Assembly (NCBI GenBank): GCA_907165065.1
Contig: OU015533.1
Location: 29,218,578-29,282,577 of the forward strand
Source of the DNA: Caprimulgus europaeus
Lineage: Eukaryota; Chordata; Aves; Caprimulgiformes; Caprimulgidae
Length of the DNA stretch: 64,000 nt
Direction of reading: 5' to 3'
The position numbers and the translations under genes are program-made. The notes beneath the pieces were generated by a model. That model worked only from the letters and a program-made list of their open reading frames with translations, was not told the origin of the DNA and ran no database searches. Every line of letters begins with the position of its first letter. Positions within the stretch are counted from its first letter, which is position 1. Shown here piece after piece: positions 42,131 to 52,161 of the stretch.

Positions 42131-42200
42131 GCCTCGGGAGTCGGCACCGCTCGGCGGACACCGGGGAAGCGCCTGCTCCTGCCTGCCAGCCCCGCGGCAT
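42111..42200 (-). other. Upstream ORF (29 codons) in the BMPR2 leader
   Basis: The ATG at 42200-42198 has G at -3. The frame begins MPRGWQAGAG and stops with TAA at 42113-42111. It overlaps the start of the 42050-42130 upstream ORF in another frame. Its stop shares one base with a minimal ORF, ATG-GAG-TAA (42111-42103), giving a TAATG stop-start overlap. The peptide is arginine- and glycine-rich and matches no family I know. If it acts, it would be as a cis-acting brake on translation. Confidence 0.45.
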
Positions 42201-42251
42201 CTCCCCCCGCCGAGGACCGGCGGCACGCTCCCGGCTGAGCTGGCACCCGGC

Positions 42252-42308
42252 TTATTTCCCACGCAGCTTCACGACATCGAAGAAGCAGCCCGGTTGAGGA
42301 GGAGACAT
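42252..42308 (-). other. Upstream ORF (18 codons) in the BMPR2 leader
   Basis: The ATG at 42308-42306 (G at -3) opens an 18-residue frame beginning MSPPQPGC and stopping with TAA at 42254-42252. A two-codon ORF, ATG-TCG-TGA, lies inside it at 42277-42269 in another frame. A nine-codon ORF lies further upstream at 42415-42386. Together with the two longer upstream ORFs nearer the start codon, these make the proximal leader rich in start codons. Confidence 0.4.
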
Positions 42309-42631
42309 ATCCAGCGCCGGCCCGCGCCTGCAGCACCGTCAGTCGGAGCAGCCCCGCCGGCTGAGCGGGGCGCGGACACCGAGCTCTAGGGGCTCCCGGC
42401 GGAGGCGCGGCCCATCCCGTTAAAGGTCTCTGTCTCCTCGCTGCCTCACGCCCCCGGGAAGGCGGCGGCGATCCCCTCAGCCCCTCCGCGGTGAGGCGCG
42501 GTCCCCTCCGCTCTCACGGTGAGGGCTGCGGCTGCATCCCGGCCCATCCGCCTCCCGCGCCGGGCGAGCTCCACCGCGCGGCCCCGGCCCCCCGCCCCCC
42601 ACCACAGCAGCGACACCACCCCGACAAAGGT

Positions 42632-42656
42632 GGGGCCGGGAGCGCGGGGCGGCGGG
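42632..42656 (+). other. Predicted G-quadruplex motif in the CpG island
   Basis: Four runs of three or more G occur on the plus strand at 42632-42635, 42638-42640, 42646-42649 and 42654-42656. The loops are 2, 5 and 4 bases, which fits the usual G3+N1-7 rule. The motif is on the template strand for BMPR2. Folding is predicted only from the pattern. Confidence 0.5.
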
Positions 42657-43099
42657 AGTCGAGGCCCCTCCTCGGAGGCTCCAGCTGCGAAGGCAACCGG
42701 CTCCCCTCCGCGGGCGAGAGCGCGGCGGAGGCCCGTCCCCGCGCCGGGGGAAGCCGCTCCCCTTCCTCCGCCTTCTTCCCCTAGTTTTCACAGCGCCGGG
42801 CAGCCCCCCCCACGGCCCGGCCTCCTCCCTCAGGTCTCGGCTCGCCGCCGAGGGCCGAGCGAGGCGCAGCTCGTCCGAGGAACGGCTCAGCCCCTCCGCG
42901 CTGCCGGCGCCTTCCCCCCCGCCCCCGCGGGCCGAGCTCGCCGGCGAGGGGCAGCTCCGCCTCCTTCCCGTGCCCGCCGCCGGCTACGGGCGGGAGCCGA
43001 GCGCCCAGGTCCCCCGCCGCGGCTCGCGCCCCGTCCCGCCCGCCGGCACCAGCGGCGCTGCCGGCTCCAGACACAAAGAGGAGTCGCTCCGGCCGCCGG

Positions 43100-43245
43100 C
43101 CTGGGCGCCCGCCCCGCCTCCGCCCGCCGTCAGTGGCGGGGCCGGGCACCGCCCCGCCCCCTGCCCGCCGCGCCCCGGACCATAGAGGTGGGGCCTCCGG
43201 GCAGGTGGAGAAGGGCCCGCGCGGACGGAAGGCGGGGCGGAGCGG
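43100..43245. promoter_or_regulatory. Cluster of Sp1/KLF-type GC boxes
   Basis: At least four GC-box-like sites fall within about 150 bp: GCCCCGCCTC at 43111, GGCGGGG near 43136, GCCCCGCCCC at 43151 and GGCGGGGCGG at 43231. They occur in both orientations. The cluster is a reasonable place for the core or proximal BMPR2 promoter and could drive transcription in both directions. The motifs are seen directly; binding is inferred. Confidence 0.5.
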
Positions 43246-43259
43246 GGATCCGACCCGCC

Positions 43260-43544
43260 ATGTTAGAGGGAGGGGGCGCGGGCCTGCTGAGCCGCCGCGG
43301 CTGGGCCTGCGGGTTTGCCGCGGAGGGAAAGGGCCCCGTCACGGGTAGGAGCGCTGGAGGCGAGGGGTGGCTGCGTGAGCTGGGCCCGGGCCTTGCCCCG
43401 CCTGGCTCGGGGGAAGGCTCCGACAGACCTTCCCGGGGAGGCCGCTGGCACCAAGAGGCCACCCCCGGGCAGCCTGCGGGGAAAGATGTCTTGAGAGCCC
43501 ATCAGCGGGGAAGCGTCAGCTCAAGAATCACAAAACCGCGATGA
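43260..43544 (+). other. Divergent 94-codon ORF in the BMPR2 CpG island, not recognised
   Basis: An ATG at 43260-43262 in a good Kozak context (CCGCC before it, G at -3) opens a 94-residue frame running away from BMPR2. It begins MLEGGGAGLL, is rich in Gly, Arg and Pro, and matches no family I recognise. The high GC content makes open frames common here, so this is weak evidence for a protein. A divergent non-coding RNA starting from the island is at least as likely. A GTAGGA at about 43345 could be a weak splice donor. Confidence 0.15.
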
Positions 43545-43551
43545 ACTACAA

Positions 43552-44398
43552 CAAAAAACAACAACAAAAAAAATCTCCTGCAGGCCCTGAGGTTGCATCA
43601 GTTTTGAAGTCCACGGCTTTCCTTTCATAAACACCGAAGCTTCTGCCGTGGCCTCCTCTTCAGGCCGCTATTGTCAGGATCCCTGTTGTGCTCCAGCACA
43701 GGCACTGGCACCACTGCCTCCTCCTCCCTCCTTCAGTGAACCACGCCTGCAGCCTCCCAGGGAAGTTCACCCAGCTCACACAGCTTCAGCCACCTGACTC
43801 TCACAAGCAAAACCATTATCTGCCTCTTAAAGAGATTCTGTGATCTGAAAACAAAGATAAAGCAAACCCACTGAGCTGTTGGTATGCTTTAACCTTTGCT
43901 GCATTGCACAGGACCAAAGAGATAATTGAGGCCAGCAGCTGATGTGACTGGAATGTGCTGTCTGATGTTCTGGCCTAGGAAGACTCTTTCAAGCAAGTTT
44001 TACTGGATGTAGCATAGAAAAACATTCTTAAAAACATCCTGCACACAGAAGGCACCTTCATATCCAGGCTTCTCCAAAGGGTCAATTACCGGAAATGCTT
44101 CCCTGTGCTCAAATTCCTACACTAGTTTCGGGAATGGGGTACAAAGAATATAAATTCAAAAATCCAATTCCACACCTCAGAATATTAACTGCTACTACAT
44201 AAAAGGGTGTAGTTGCAAATCAGAGTTACAGTTTTATTGATAATAAAAGGCTTCTGCATAACTCCATTCCTCTTCACAAGCTGTAAGAGGTGAAATAGAT
44301 GTAATCTGATTCTTGCATCATAAAGAGAATTATTAAATAAATTCTAGTAGGATTTTTATCATTGTGATGCTTCAGCCAGATACAGAGTTTGACATTCA
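43552..44398. other. Flank between the CpG island and the upstream CR1
   Basis: After an ACAACAAAAAAC simple-sequence stretch at 43552-43572 the DNA returns to ordinary composition. No ORF of note, RNA gene or transposon was recognised here. It would be the distal upstream region of BMPR2. Confidence 0.5.
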
Positions 44399-44650
44399 GT
44401 AGAACGAGACGGAATGGCCTCAAGTTGCGCCAGGGGAGGAGGTTTAGATTTCTTCACCGAGAAGGTAGTGGAGCACTGGAACAGGCTGCCCAGGGCGTTG
44501 GTGGAGTCACCTTCCCTGGTGGTATTTAAAAGAGTAGACGAGGTGCTTAGGGACATATGGTTCAGTGGTGGAAGTGGTAGAGTTAGGTTTATGGTTGGAC
44601 TCGATGATCTTAAAGGTCTTTTCCAACCTAAACAATTCTATGATTCCTAA
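44399..44650 (+). mobile_element. CR1 LINE fragment (3' end), plus orientation
   Basis: Recognisable CR1 3' sequence runs from AGAACGAGACGGAATGGCC through GGAACAGGCTGCCCAGGG and GGTTGGACTCGATGATC to the terminal TTCTATGATTCC. Compared with the usual CR1 form, about 15-20 bases are missing between 'ggtttagatt' and 'tcttcaccga' near 44450. The open frame across it is chance reading of the LINE 3' region, not a gene. It sits about 1 kb upstream of the BMPR2 CpG island and points towards the right-hand intergenic DNA. Confidence 0.93.
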
Positions 44651-44880
44651 GGTCAAGCTGAGTTTATATGGATGATAATTATAAAAAATGTTTTAAAAGT
44701 TTGTTCCAATATCTTGACTTCCAGTCTATGCAGATCTAACATGGATATTGGTGAGAGACAATAAAATATAGAATCCCAGATTGTAATTTGTATTGCCACT
44801 TTGCAGAACTGCAACCACATGTTAACCACAGTATCCTTCCTGTTATTTGTGGAATGTGAACTGTCAAGAAAAAACCTTTA

Positions 44881-45000
44881 GAAGAAAAAAAAAAAACCAA
44901 CAAAAAAGTCCCCCCCCAAAAAACCCCCAAAACCCCACAACAACAAACAGAATAGACTTACCTCCAAGAGAGGGAAAAAAAAAAAAACAACAACCCAACA
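44881..45000. repeat. A/C-rich low-complexity DNA
   Basis: Runs of A (12-13) alternate with C runs (eight C at about 44912) and CAACAA units. No coding signal or known family is seen. It begins about 230 bp after the end of the 44399-44650 CR1 copy, and the two may be unrelated. Confidence 0.6.
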
Positions 45001-48000
45001 CTGAGTATTTTTTGTGGGCTCAAAATCCAGTGTTCTTTTCTGGTTCAGCAAAGACACAGAACTATGCAACATAGCTTCTACCCAACTGTACCTACCAATA
45101 AAAGAAGTGAGGTCTGCTTTGTTCACAGAAAACAAGAACCTAACTGTGTGGGTTGCACAGCACTTTCACTGTTTAGATAGTAAAAGAAAATTACTGTAAT
45201 TGTTTATGACGTGTACCAAAACCTGCTCAGCCTGAAGTAAATGACAGAAGTCTCACTTGTTTTAATGGCTCTAGTTTGGGTTCATTAATTAATACTGTGA
45301 CTTCTTCTCCACAATAAATTCTACAAAACAGATATTCTGCCTTAAAATACTTACTGTTCTTTTTTTTTTCCTCTCTCCACGAAATGGATTGGATTTTTGT
45401 TCTTTGTTTTCCTAGAAAGAAGGAACAAGACATGCCATTTTTAATACAATTATTTCCTCTCAATTTCACAAAACCCCAGACCCTGATCAAGAACGCCCCT
45501 GTGAAGGCCATCGGGCTGTGGATCAGCTTCGCCTGAGTTTATATCAGGTCCTTGGACTAATCTCCCAGATTTGCAATCCCAGCAGTTTGCAAGACTTTCT
45601 TCTCCTTCCCTCCCCTATTTTGTTTTTTGCAAAACCAGACCTGCTCCTCGTGGCCTGGTCCCCCCTGGCCTGGTGCGAGTGCCAAGGCTGCGGAGGGCCC
45701 TTGCCGTGCGCCGCTGACAGGCCGCAGAGCTGGAGCCACTGCACGCCTCTCTCTCTGGAGCTGGCGGGGCCGAGGAGGGGCTGACCCCACCTCACCACAC
45801 AGATGTAGGAAGTAATCGCTGCTGTCTAAGCACAGAAGCAGCTTCCTTTTCCCACGGTGGTGGGAGGAAACCAGAGATCTCAACTGTCACACTCGGACTC
45901 ACTCATTGTTATGTGCTTGGACAAGAACATATTTCTAATTCTGTGATGTTGTTTTATCTGTAAGCTAGAATTTTGCTAGCCTGATATTCAGCAATATCAA
46001 GGAAGAGTCTCAGAAAAATGCTCAGGATAATGAGAACTTGCAGAGCTGCAGCACAGTAAATCTGTGATGCGAGTTTGGGTAAGGGTAGGGGTGAAATGAG
46101 AAAACCTGTGGAACTTGCCAAGATTTAAAAGAAAATATTCTGACTGAAGCACTGAAGAGCTTCCCCCAATGAAACAACAATATTGAACTTAATGGAGGCA
46201 AGACTGTTAAAACCTAGAATGAGGAGAAAAGACCTTAACGAAGTAGATGCTCTTTTGCAACCGTGTTTACTGTTCTTGCGGCCAGGCTGGGGCAAGGCTG
46301 TGCCAGGAGGGCAGTCATAGGGCAGGGGACAGGGAAGATGGTGGCAGAGGAGCTGGGGTATGGTGGCTTCAAGGTCCCTGAGATGTCAGTCTGATGTGCA
46401 CCAAGTCCATGGCAGGGCACATGTGTCTTCCCTGTGGGCGAGGGAGCCTTGAACGACACAGACACTGGGGCTGCCCCATGCTTAAGTTCAGGCACCGAGA
46501 TGAGAAGTAAGGCTGATACGCAGCTCAGATGTTTCCCGCTGTTGGCCATACTGATGCAAACACAAACACGTTGATAGCACTCACAAATTCGACACTGTAC
46601 ATAAGTGAAATTAAACCTGTTCTTGTTAGTAGCATCTCCTTCAAACAACACATGCATTTATTTTTAATTATCTATCTGGAATATGGAAAACTATGGAATA
46701 CTCTCTTGGAAGCATGAAAAATCAGTGGAAAATAAAATGAGCAAACCATTAAGAAAACCAAAATTAACTACCAAACAATAGCTTGAGCCCTATTTCTTTT
46801 TAGAAAGTGCAATTTTCAGGCACTTTAGAAAGATTTCTCAGGATAGGATCACTGTTATCCAAGAGTTTTTCAGCGCTGACGCAACGTAACTGTTATCATT
46901 GTTAGGACTCGGGGGACTGTTCTTTTTGACAGGGCCTTTCATGAAGTCAACAGATCAGTTTAAAACAAGCCATAGTTTATGTTTGGCTGCCCATCAGCTT
47001 GGCCAGAGTACTCTCTCAGTGCTGTCGTAAGTGTTGGGGTAAAAGGATAATAACATGGCCCAATATTTTGCTTTTAGGGGATATTTTGTTCCTAATTTAA
47101 AAACAAAGCATCACCACAGTATTGACTCTGATGCACAAACATATGTTAAAACAGCAATCAAGATGTTCACAGACTTTCCTACCAATAAGCACCCCCCTTC
47201 TGGATCCTAATAATAATAAATAATGGATTTAGTACGGGTCTCCACTATGAATGCCTGTCAGCAAGGTCCTCTCCCCAGTCTTGCCTCCTGTAACAGTACG
47301 TGGAAAGAGAGGTGGTTTCTGATAGCTGGGATCTAAGCCTTATATAGCTCTCTAGATTATTATTAACGTTATGAATTGCAGCCAGAATGAACTGAAAAGA
47401 CAATACTGTCTACTTAGAGTCTGCTGAGTTAGTAGCTAAGGCTTCAGCCAATGCAGCCAAACAAGTAATCACATGCAGATGTCGTTGCCCTCGGAAGTAT
47501 TCAGTTACTTATTTTATATAGATTTTCCCATCAGTGTCAAATTTGGGTGTTGCACAAAGTCATTAGCGCACCCCCGTGAGTTCCCTTGGAGCTAGAGGTC
47601 AGGATAGCAAGAGTGGCTGTGGGATGACCAGAGTTGAGGGGAAGCAGGCACATGATACGCAGTAAGAAAAATTATGAATCCTCCAGGGACTTTATAAGCA
47701 ACCTGGATCCAGAAGTACCTTTCTTCAGCATGGACACCTTTCCTTGGGAACAGGGAAAGGCACCCTGCCCTTCAGAGCTCTCCCACAATCTACCAGCATC
47801 ACTTCTACCTTGTCTGAATTATTGTCAGTTTCTGCTCCTTTCCCAGGGCTCAACCTCATCTTGGGAAAAGAGATTCCAGAAAAGAAGGACAGGGAGACAT
47901 CAAGCTGTGAGTGAAGCCCTGGAAAAGTCTTTTGTGGGGGAAAGTCAATTCCTTTCTGTTCTTTCTGACAGGCAGGAAAAGCGCTATCCACGATGATCGG

Positions 48001-50354
48001 TCTGCCCTGCCAAGATGCAAGACTGGCAAAACCTCCTGTGGCATCACATACCAGAGCAAGCTCTCACATTCACAGTCCTACCAGCAGCCTAAAGGAAACG
48101 GTAAATCAAAACGCCTGCCTCGGAGGGAATTAGTTTCCCCTTTAGTCCAGTTAAATAATCTGTGCCAGACATTCCTTTTGGCCTTTAGACTCATAAAAGT
48201 CCGTCTGAAGGCTGTTATCACTTCATTTTTCTTTGTCTCTGAAGCACAGAAAAGAGCAACAACTTTTGAGCCTTTGAAAAGAAGTAAACCTTTCTTTCAG
48301 AGTATGGACTAGTAAGCATTTTCAAACCTGGGGTTTTCTAACTCCACCATGTTGCTGTGTAACCTACTGCAAGATGAACCATACTCTGCAGCAAAGTCAC
48401 TACAGTCTTTGACATCATCATCCTATATCAAAAGATAAACTTTGTGGCAGCTTTGTTTAACTTTTGGTGGGAGACTTTTAATTAATTTAATGCAAAAATT
48501 AATTGTACTACTTTTGTGGAAGTCCCTGGAAAGATTTATCTTGTTATTAAACAACTTTTATGCTGGTCTCGCATTCCCTGGTTTTGGTATAGCAAGTGGT
48601 TTCCTATGGGGAGCCCGTAATTGCACAATCAAAGATGTGAAGGTCAAGCCTGGAAAAGAAAGGAGGTGGGTGTGGGACAGGTAAGCCTTGGGCATTCAAG
48701 GAGAAGGAAGAGGAAGGTGCACATTATGGGATAAACAAAGCCAGTATTTTGTATCTAAAAGGATTAGCAGTGAAATAGTTAACAGACATTATTACATTTC
48801 ATAATACACGATAATTTCCCTGTGATAACGAACTACCAAGCAGTAGCTGTCTTGTTTTAGAGATAACGCTGCTTAGTCTGTGGAAACTTTATCTCATTTT
48901 GGGGGTGGAGGTGAGAGAAACTTTCAAGCTAGCTCTGAGAAGCGCCTCCCACTTTGAATTAAGCCTGAAATCATATGTTAAAGGCCTTTTACAGCTTGCC
49001 TCAATCTTTTGGCTTCTTCATCACGATATAAAATGGGAGATTTGCTGTAGGGTGTTTATCAGTTCAAAACATCACTTATTCATTAAATCCAACAATGGAC
49101 TTAGTCAGAAATAGAGATGTAATGAGTTGTGTTGGAATCATCTTCTGGTCCCTAGCAGAGGAGTATGTCATCGCTACAGACCTGCAGGGTTTCATTCCTG
49201 AGAGCTACCTGAGCCTTCTCACACTCACAACAGGCGGCTGGGAACAGAACTCACAGCATCTCCAACACGTTCTCCTCCTACTGTTACCTGCCTTTTTCCT
49301 TCTGCTTTTGGGGTGGGGCTTTTTTGCTGTTGTTGTTTGGGGTTTTTTTTAATCACTCACTACAGGAGCTATTTGGCAGTGCAAGCCAGGTTGGTTTTCA
49401 AAAGCCACCTTTTCCTTTTTGTTCTTTGATTTCTTGCAGACAATTAGACCTAAAAATATTTATTTAATCAGCACAATGCTTCTAGTAGAAAGCTAATAAA
49501 AATGCCCTTTGAGAACAAAATGAAACCCTCTGATAAAGCCTTGGTGAATTCGCCATGGCAGATGTCTAGAGGAAGCAGCCTGTGTGCGTGCTCATTGCTG
49601 GCTGTCCTTGAACACCATGCCAGCTTGACAAGTGCCAGACGTTCATCTAAAGGTGAGAAGTGCCTACAAAATGCAGTCGTTCCTTGTTATTTTAAATGAC
49701 TTATTTTAATGACAAACTAGCCGTGTCTGTAGCCACTCTCCATGCTGAGTGGTGGCGGTGGTGGCACCATTTGCCCCTGGGTGATACCAAGCATTGGAGG
49801 TGTGAAGCCTCGGTGTTACTCCACTCCCCAGCTATGATATGCCATCATACCCCTTGAATGGCTCCGACATATTCCTTGCTGCCTGTCGAGCCAGCACAGT
49901 CAGGGTTGCATTTGTCCCTTACCTTTTTTCATCCTTCCTTTGGCAGTTCCTTTGCAGCTGTGCTTCTCCTCTGAGACTGCTGTTTTCGGCAGTCAGTTGG
50001 TGTAATAGGACATACGTCCCCTTCTCTCTGTGTCTTTCAGCAGCTGCACTGCAGTCTTTGGCCTCTGCTGTTACCTGGCTCCTTGGTCTCTCCCTATTTC
50101 CTTTTCAAGGAGTCAGCAGCAGTGCTGAGGGAACAGCTTTTGCTCAGGCTTCTTACAACAGTTCCCTTTAGCAGTGAGAAAGGATACATCAAATATGAAC
50201 ACCACAGCAGAGCTTCTTCAGGTTTTGTCTTCTCCTGTGAAGGCAAAAAATAGTGGAAACAAAGCTAGGACAGCAGTATTTTTTAACTTGGGGCCTCCTG
50301 CCACCGCAAACACGATGGCAGAGGGCTGACCTCGCAGAGCCATACCTTTCAGGG

Positions 50355-50437
50355 TGTGGTGGTTTCACCTGGATAGCACTTGGCTAGCACTTCTAAAAAG
50401 AAACCTAGCTCTGTCCCAGCTAAAACCCAGGACGCAG
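50355..50437 (+). mobile_element. Possible avian LTR fragment
   Basis: TGTGGTGGTTTCACCTGG followed by two TGGCTAGCACTT-like blocks and then CTGTCCCAGCTAAAACCCAG resembles the start and an internal block of endogenous-retrovirus LTRs common in bird genomes. No coding part, partner LTR or target duplication was seen. The match rests on memory of the repeat family and is weak. Confidence 0.3.
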
Positions 50438-52120
50438 GGGAAGGTGCTGCTCTGGACGTGCCTGCTCAGCGTTCCTCTTCTGCATGCAGCCAGCTCCTGG
50501 TATGTCACCTGGAGAAAGATAAAAGTAAAATTATTACCTCTTACTACACCAAACAGGAGATTTCTATCCCTTATGCTTCTGCCTGTAACATGACATCTGT
50601 TGCCTGATGATTTTGAAACTTATTTTTATCTGTGAAGAATGTTCCTTCAGACCCAGAAACGAGTTAGTATCTCTACAGCCTGCTTGCCTCTCACAGATCG
50701 ATTTGGAAAAAGAAACCCAACTAACTGCTTCCCAGAAACTACCACCAGGAATCCCCTTTTTGGAGTGATACAGGCCAGTCCACCAACTCCAGCCATTGCC
50801 ACCAGTCTGGGGTTGCTTGGGCACACAGCCAGCGCTGAAGGCACAGTCACTCCCTTCACTTCACACTATCTTCTGTCATTTGAAATTGCAGAGGTCTAAA
50901 AAACTTTGACTCACAAATGAGACAGGGGCAGAGCTGAGCAAAGGGCTGCCAATCATGAAGCCCACTTTAAATGCCCCCAAATCTGGATAACCAAGAGCAG
51001 GCACCTGTAACTGTTGCAGAGCCAGAGCTGCACGACACCGCTCTCCATCCCACAGCTGCCCTGCTCCTTTGGTCCAGCCCGAACAGATGGAGACACAGTG
51101 ATGGGACAGGGGGACGGCAGTGACATTTTGTGAGGGACAGAAGGCTCCTGCAGCCGGCTGCACTGACACCGCTGCACTCACGTGCAACTGGACAAGGCTC
51201 AAAAGTTTCTCCACGCCTGCCTGGAGTAGCGAGTCCCTGGGACAGGCCAGCAGATAATCCTCTGCTCAGAAGGAAGCAGCAAGTCCCATGGTTCATTGAG
51301 CTTAGCCAAAAGCTGTAAAGCAGATTACTCCTGCCCTCTGCTAGCATCCAGACCTCCCCTGCGTGTTTTGTTGATGAAATCTCTCACCCCAATTTGGGAG
51401 ATAGTGGTGTTTGCTAAACACACTCTGCCTTGCTACCAGAAGAGATTCTGACCTTGTCCTGTCTTCTTCTTGGCGTTTGGCAAATACTTATCAGCGCTTG
51501 CAGTGACCTCCAGCCAGCTGGGCAGAAAGCTTTGGAGCCAAACATGTGCACAAATAATTCCAGGGGCAGCTGTTACTACTGTATTATCTCCTCCTGTGGT
51601 TTCTACAGATACAAATAGTTAATATGTGTTGCAGTTCGCAGCCCCTTTCCCTTCAGCACACCAGAGATCACCTTCCTTCAACTCAGGGCCGTTAAGCCCA
51701 TCTCAACAATGAGGGCCTTCAATCTGGTATTAGCCTGGGTTGCCAAATGTATCCTACCCTCAGATGAAACAGCGCAAAACAGCTGAAGCCACAGATCACA
51801 GACCTGCCATCTTTAGCTGAGAAGGTCACCATTCAATCATCCTTCCCAAATTAAATGAAACAGAGGCTGCTCTGTGCCTATCCAAACATAGCACCCCCTC
51901 TCTTCAACTCCTCTGGTGCCCCGCAGATCAGACACAAGGTATTTTTTCACCCTGACACGTAGAGGTCCAAGCCTGATCAGAGTTCATTCAACTCGAAGAG
52001 CAGCAATGACTCGCTTCCAGAAAATGAGACTATTATGGCTAGAGACTATTATGAAAGCCTGCGTGAAGCTGAGACCAGATGTGTGTTTTGCTCACTCCAA
52101 CTGTTGCTTAGAGCAAAGCC

Positions 52121-52161
52121 CTGGTTTGTTTTGTTTTTGTTTTTTAAACAAAACAAACCAG
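52121..52161. repeat. Perfect 16-bp inverted repeat with 9-base loop
   Basis: CTGGTTTGTTTTGTTT (52121-52136) and AAACAAAACAAACCAG (52146-52161) are exact reverse complements around a T-rich loop. It could fold as a hairpin or cruciform. No terminal-repeat element or transposase remnant was recognised around it. Confidence 0.9.

Larger units (their letters stand above)
41914..43000 (-). other. BMPR2: BMPR2 5' leader (untranslated part of exon 1), right-hand limit uncertain
   Basis: This is the stretch upstream of the BMPR2 start codon in transcript sense. It is GC- and CpG-rich apart from a pyrimidine-only tract close to the ATG, and it contains several short upstream ORFs. Human BMPR2 has a long leader of roughly 0.5-1.1 kb, so a similar length is assumed here. 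The transcription start cannot be read from sequence alone because there is no clear TATA box and GC-box promoters often start at several sites. No intron is required between the leader and the ATG. However, an acceptor-like CCCCAG (41921-41916) sits just before the ATG, so an alternative spliced leader is possible. Confidence 0.5.
41995..43480. promoter_or_regulatory. BMPR2: CpG island promoter of BMPR2
   Basis: CpG dinucleotides are dense from about 42.0 to 43.5 kb, while both flanks are CpG-poor and AT-rich. The island starts beside BMPR2 exon 1 and extends upstream of it, as expected for a broadly expressed gene. It contains repeated GC boxes, for example GCCCCGCCCC at 43151-43160, GCCCCGCCTC at 43111-43120 and GGCGGGGCGG at 43231-43240. 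No TATA box was recognised. The long ORFs that cross the island on both strands follow from its high GC content, because stop codons are AT-rich, and are not taken as genes. Confidence 0.85.

Noticed and set aside
42050..42262. 70-codon minus-strand frame in the BMPR2 leader
   Set aside because: Its first codon is GTG, not ATG. Only the inner ATG frame at 42130-42050 is kept as an upstream ORF.
41627..42389. Plus-strand ORFs of 203 and 162 codons over BMPR2 exon 1
   Set aside because: They run antisense through the signal-peptide exon and the A-rich tract, giving a poly-lysine stretch; they are shadows of the exon and CpG island.
42519..43544. 341-codon plus-strand ORF across the CpG island
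   Set aside because: Very high GC removes stop codons in every frame. The product is low-complexity Pro/Arg/Ala without domains, and overlapping long frames exist on both strands.
44414..44650. 78-codon ORF resembling a protein found many times in bird genomes
   Set aside because: It is a translation of the CR1 3' end.
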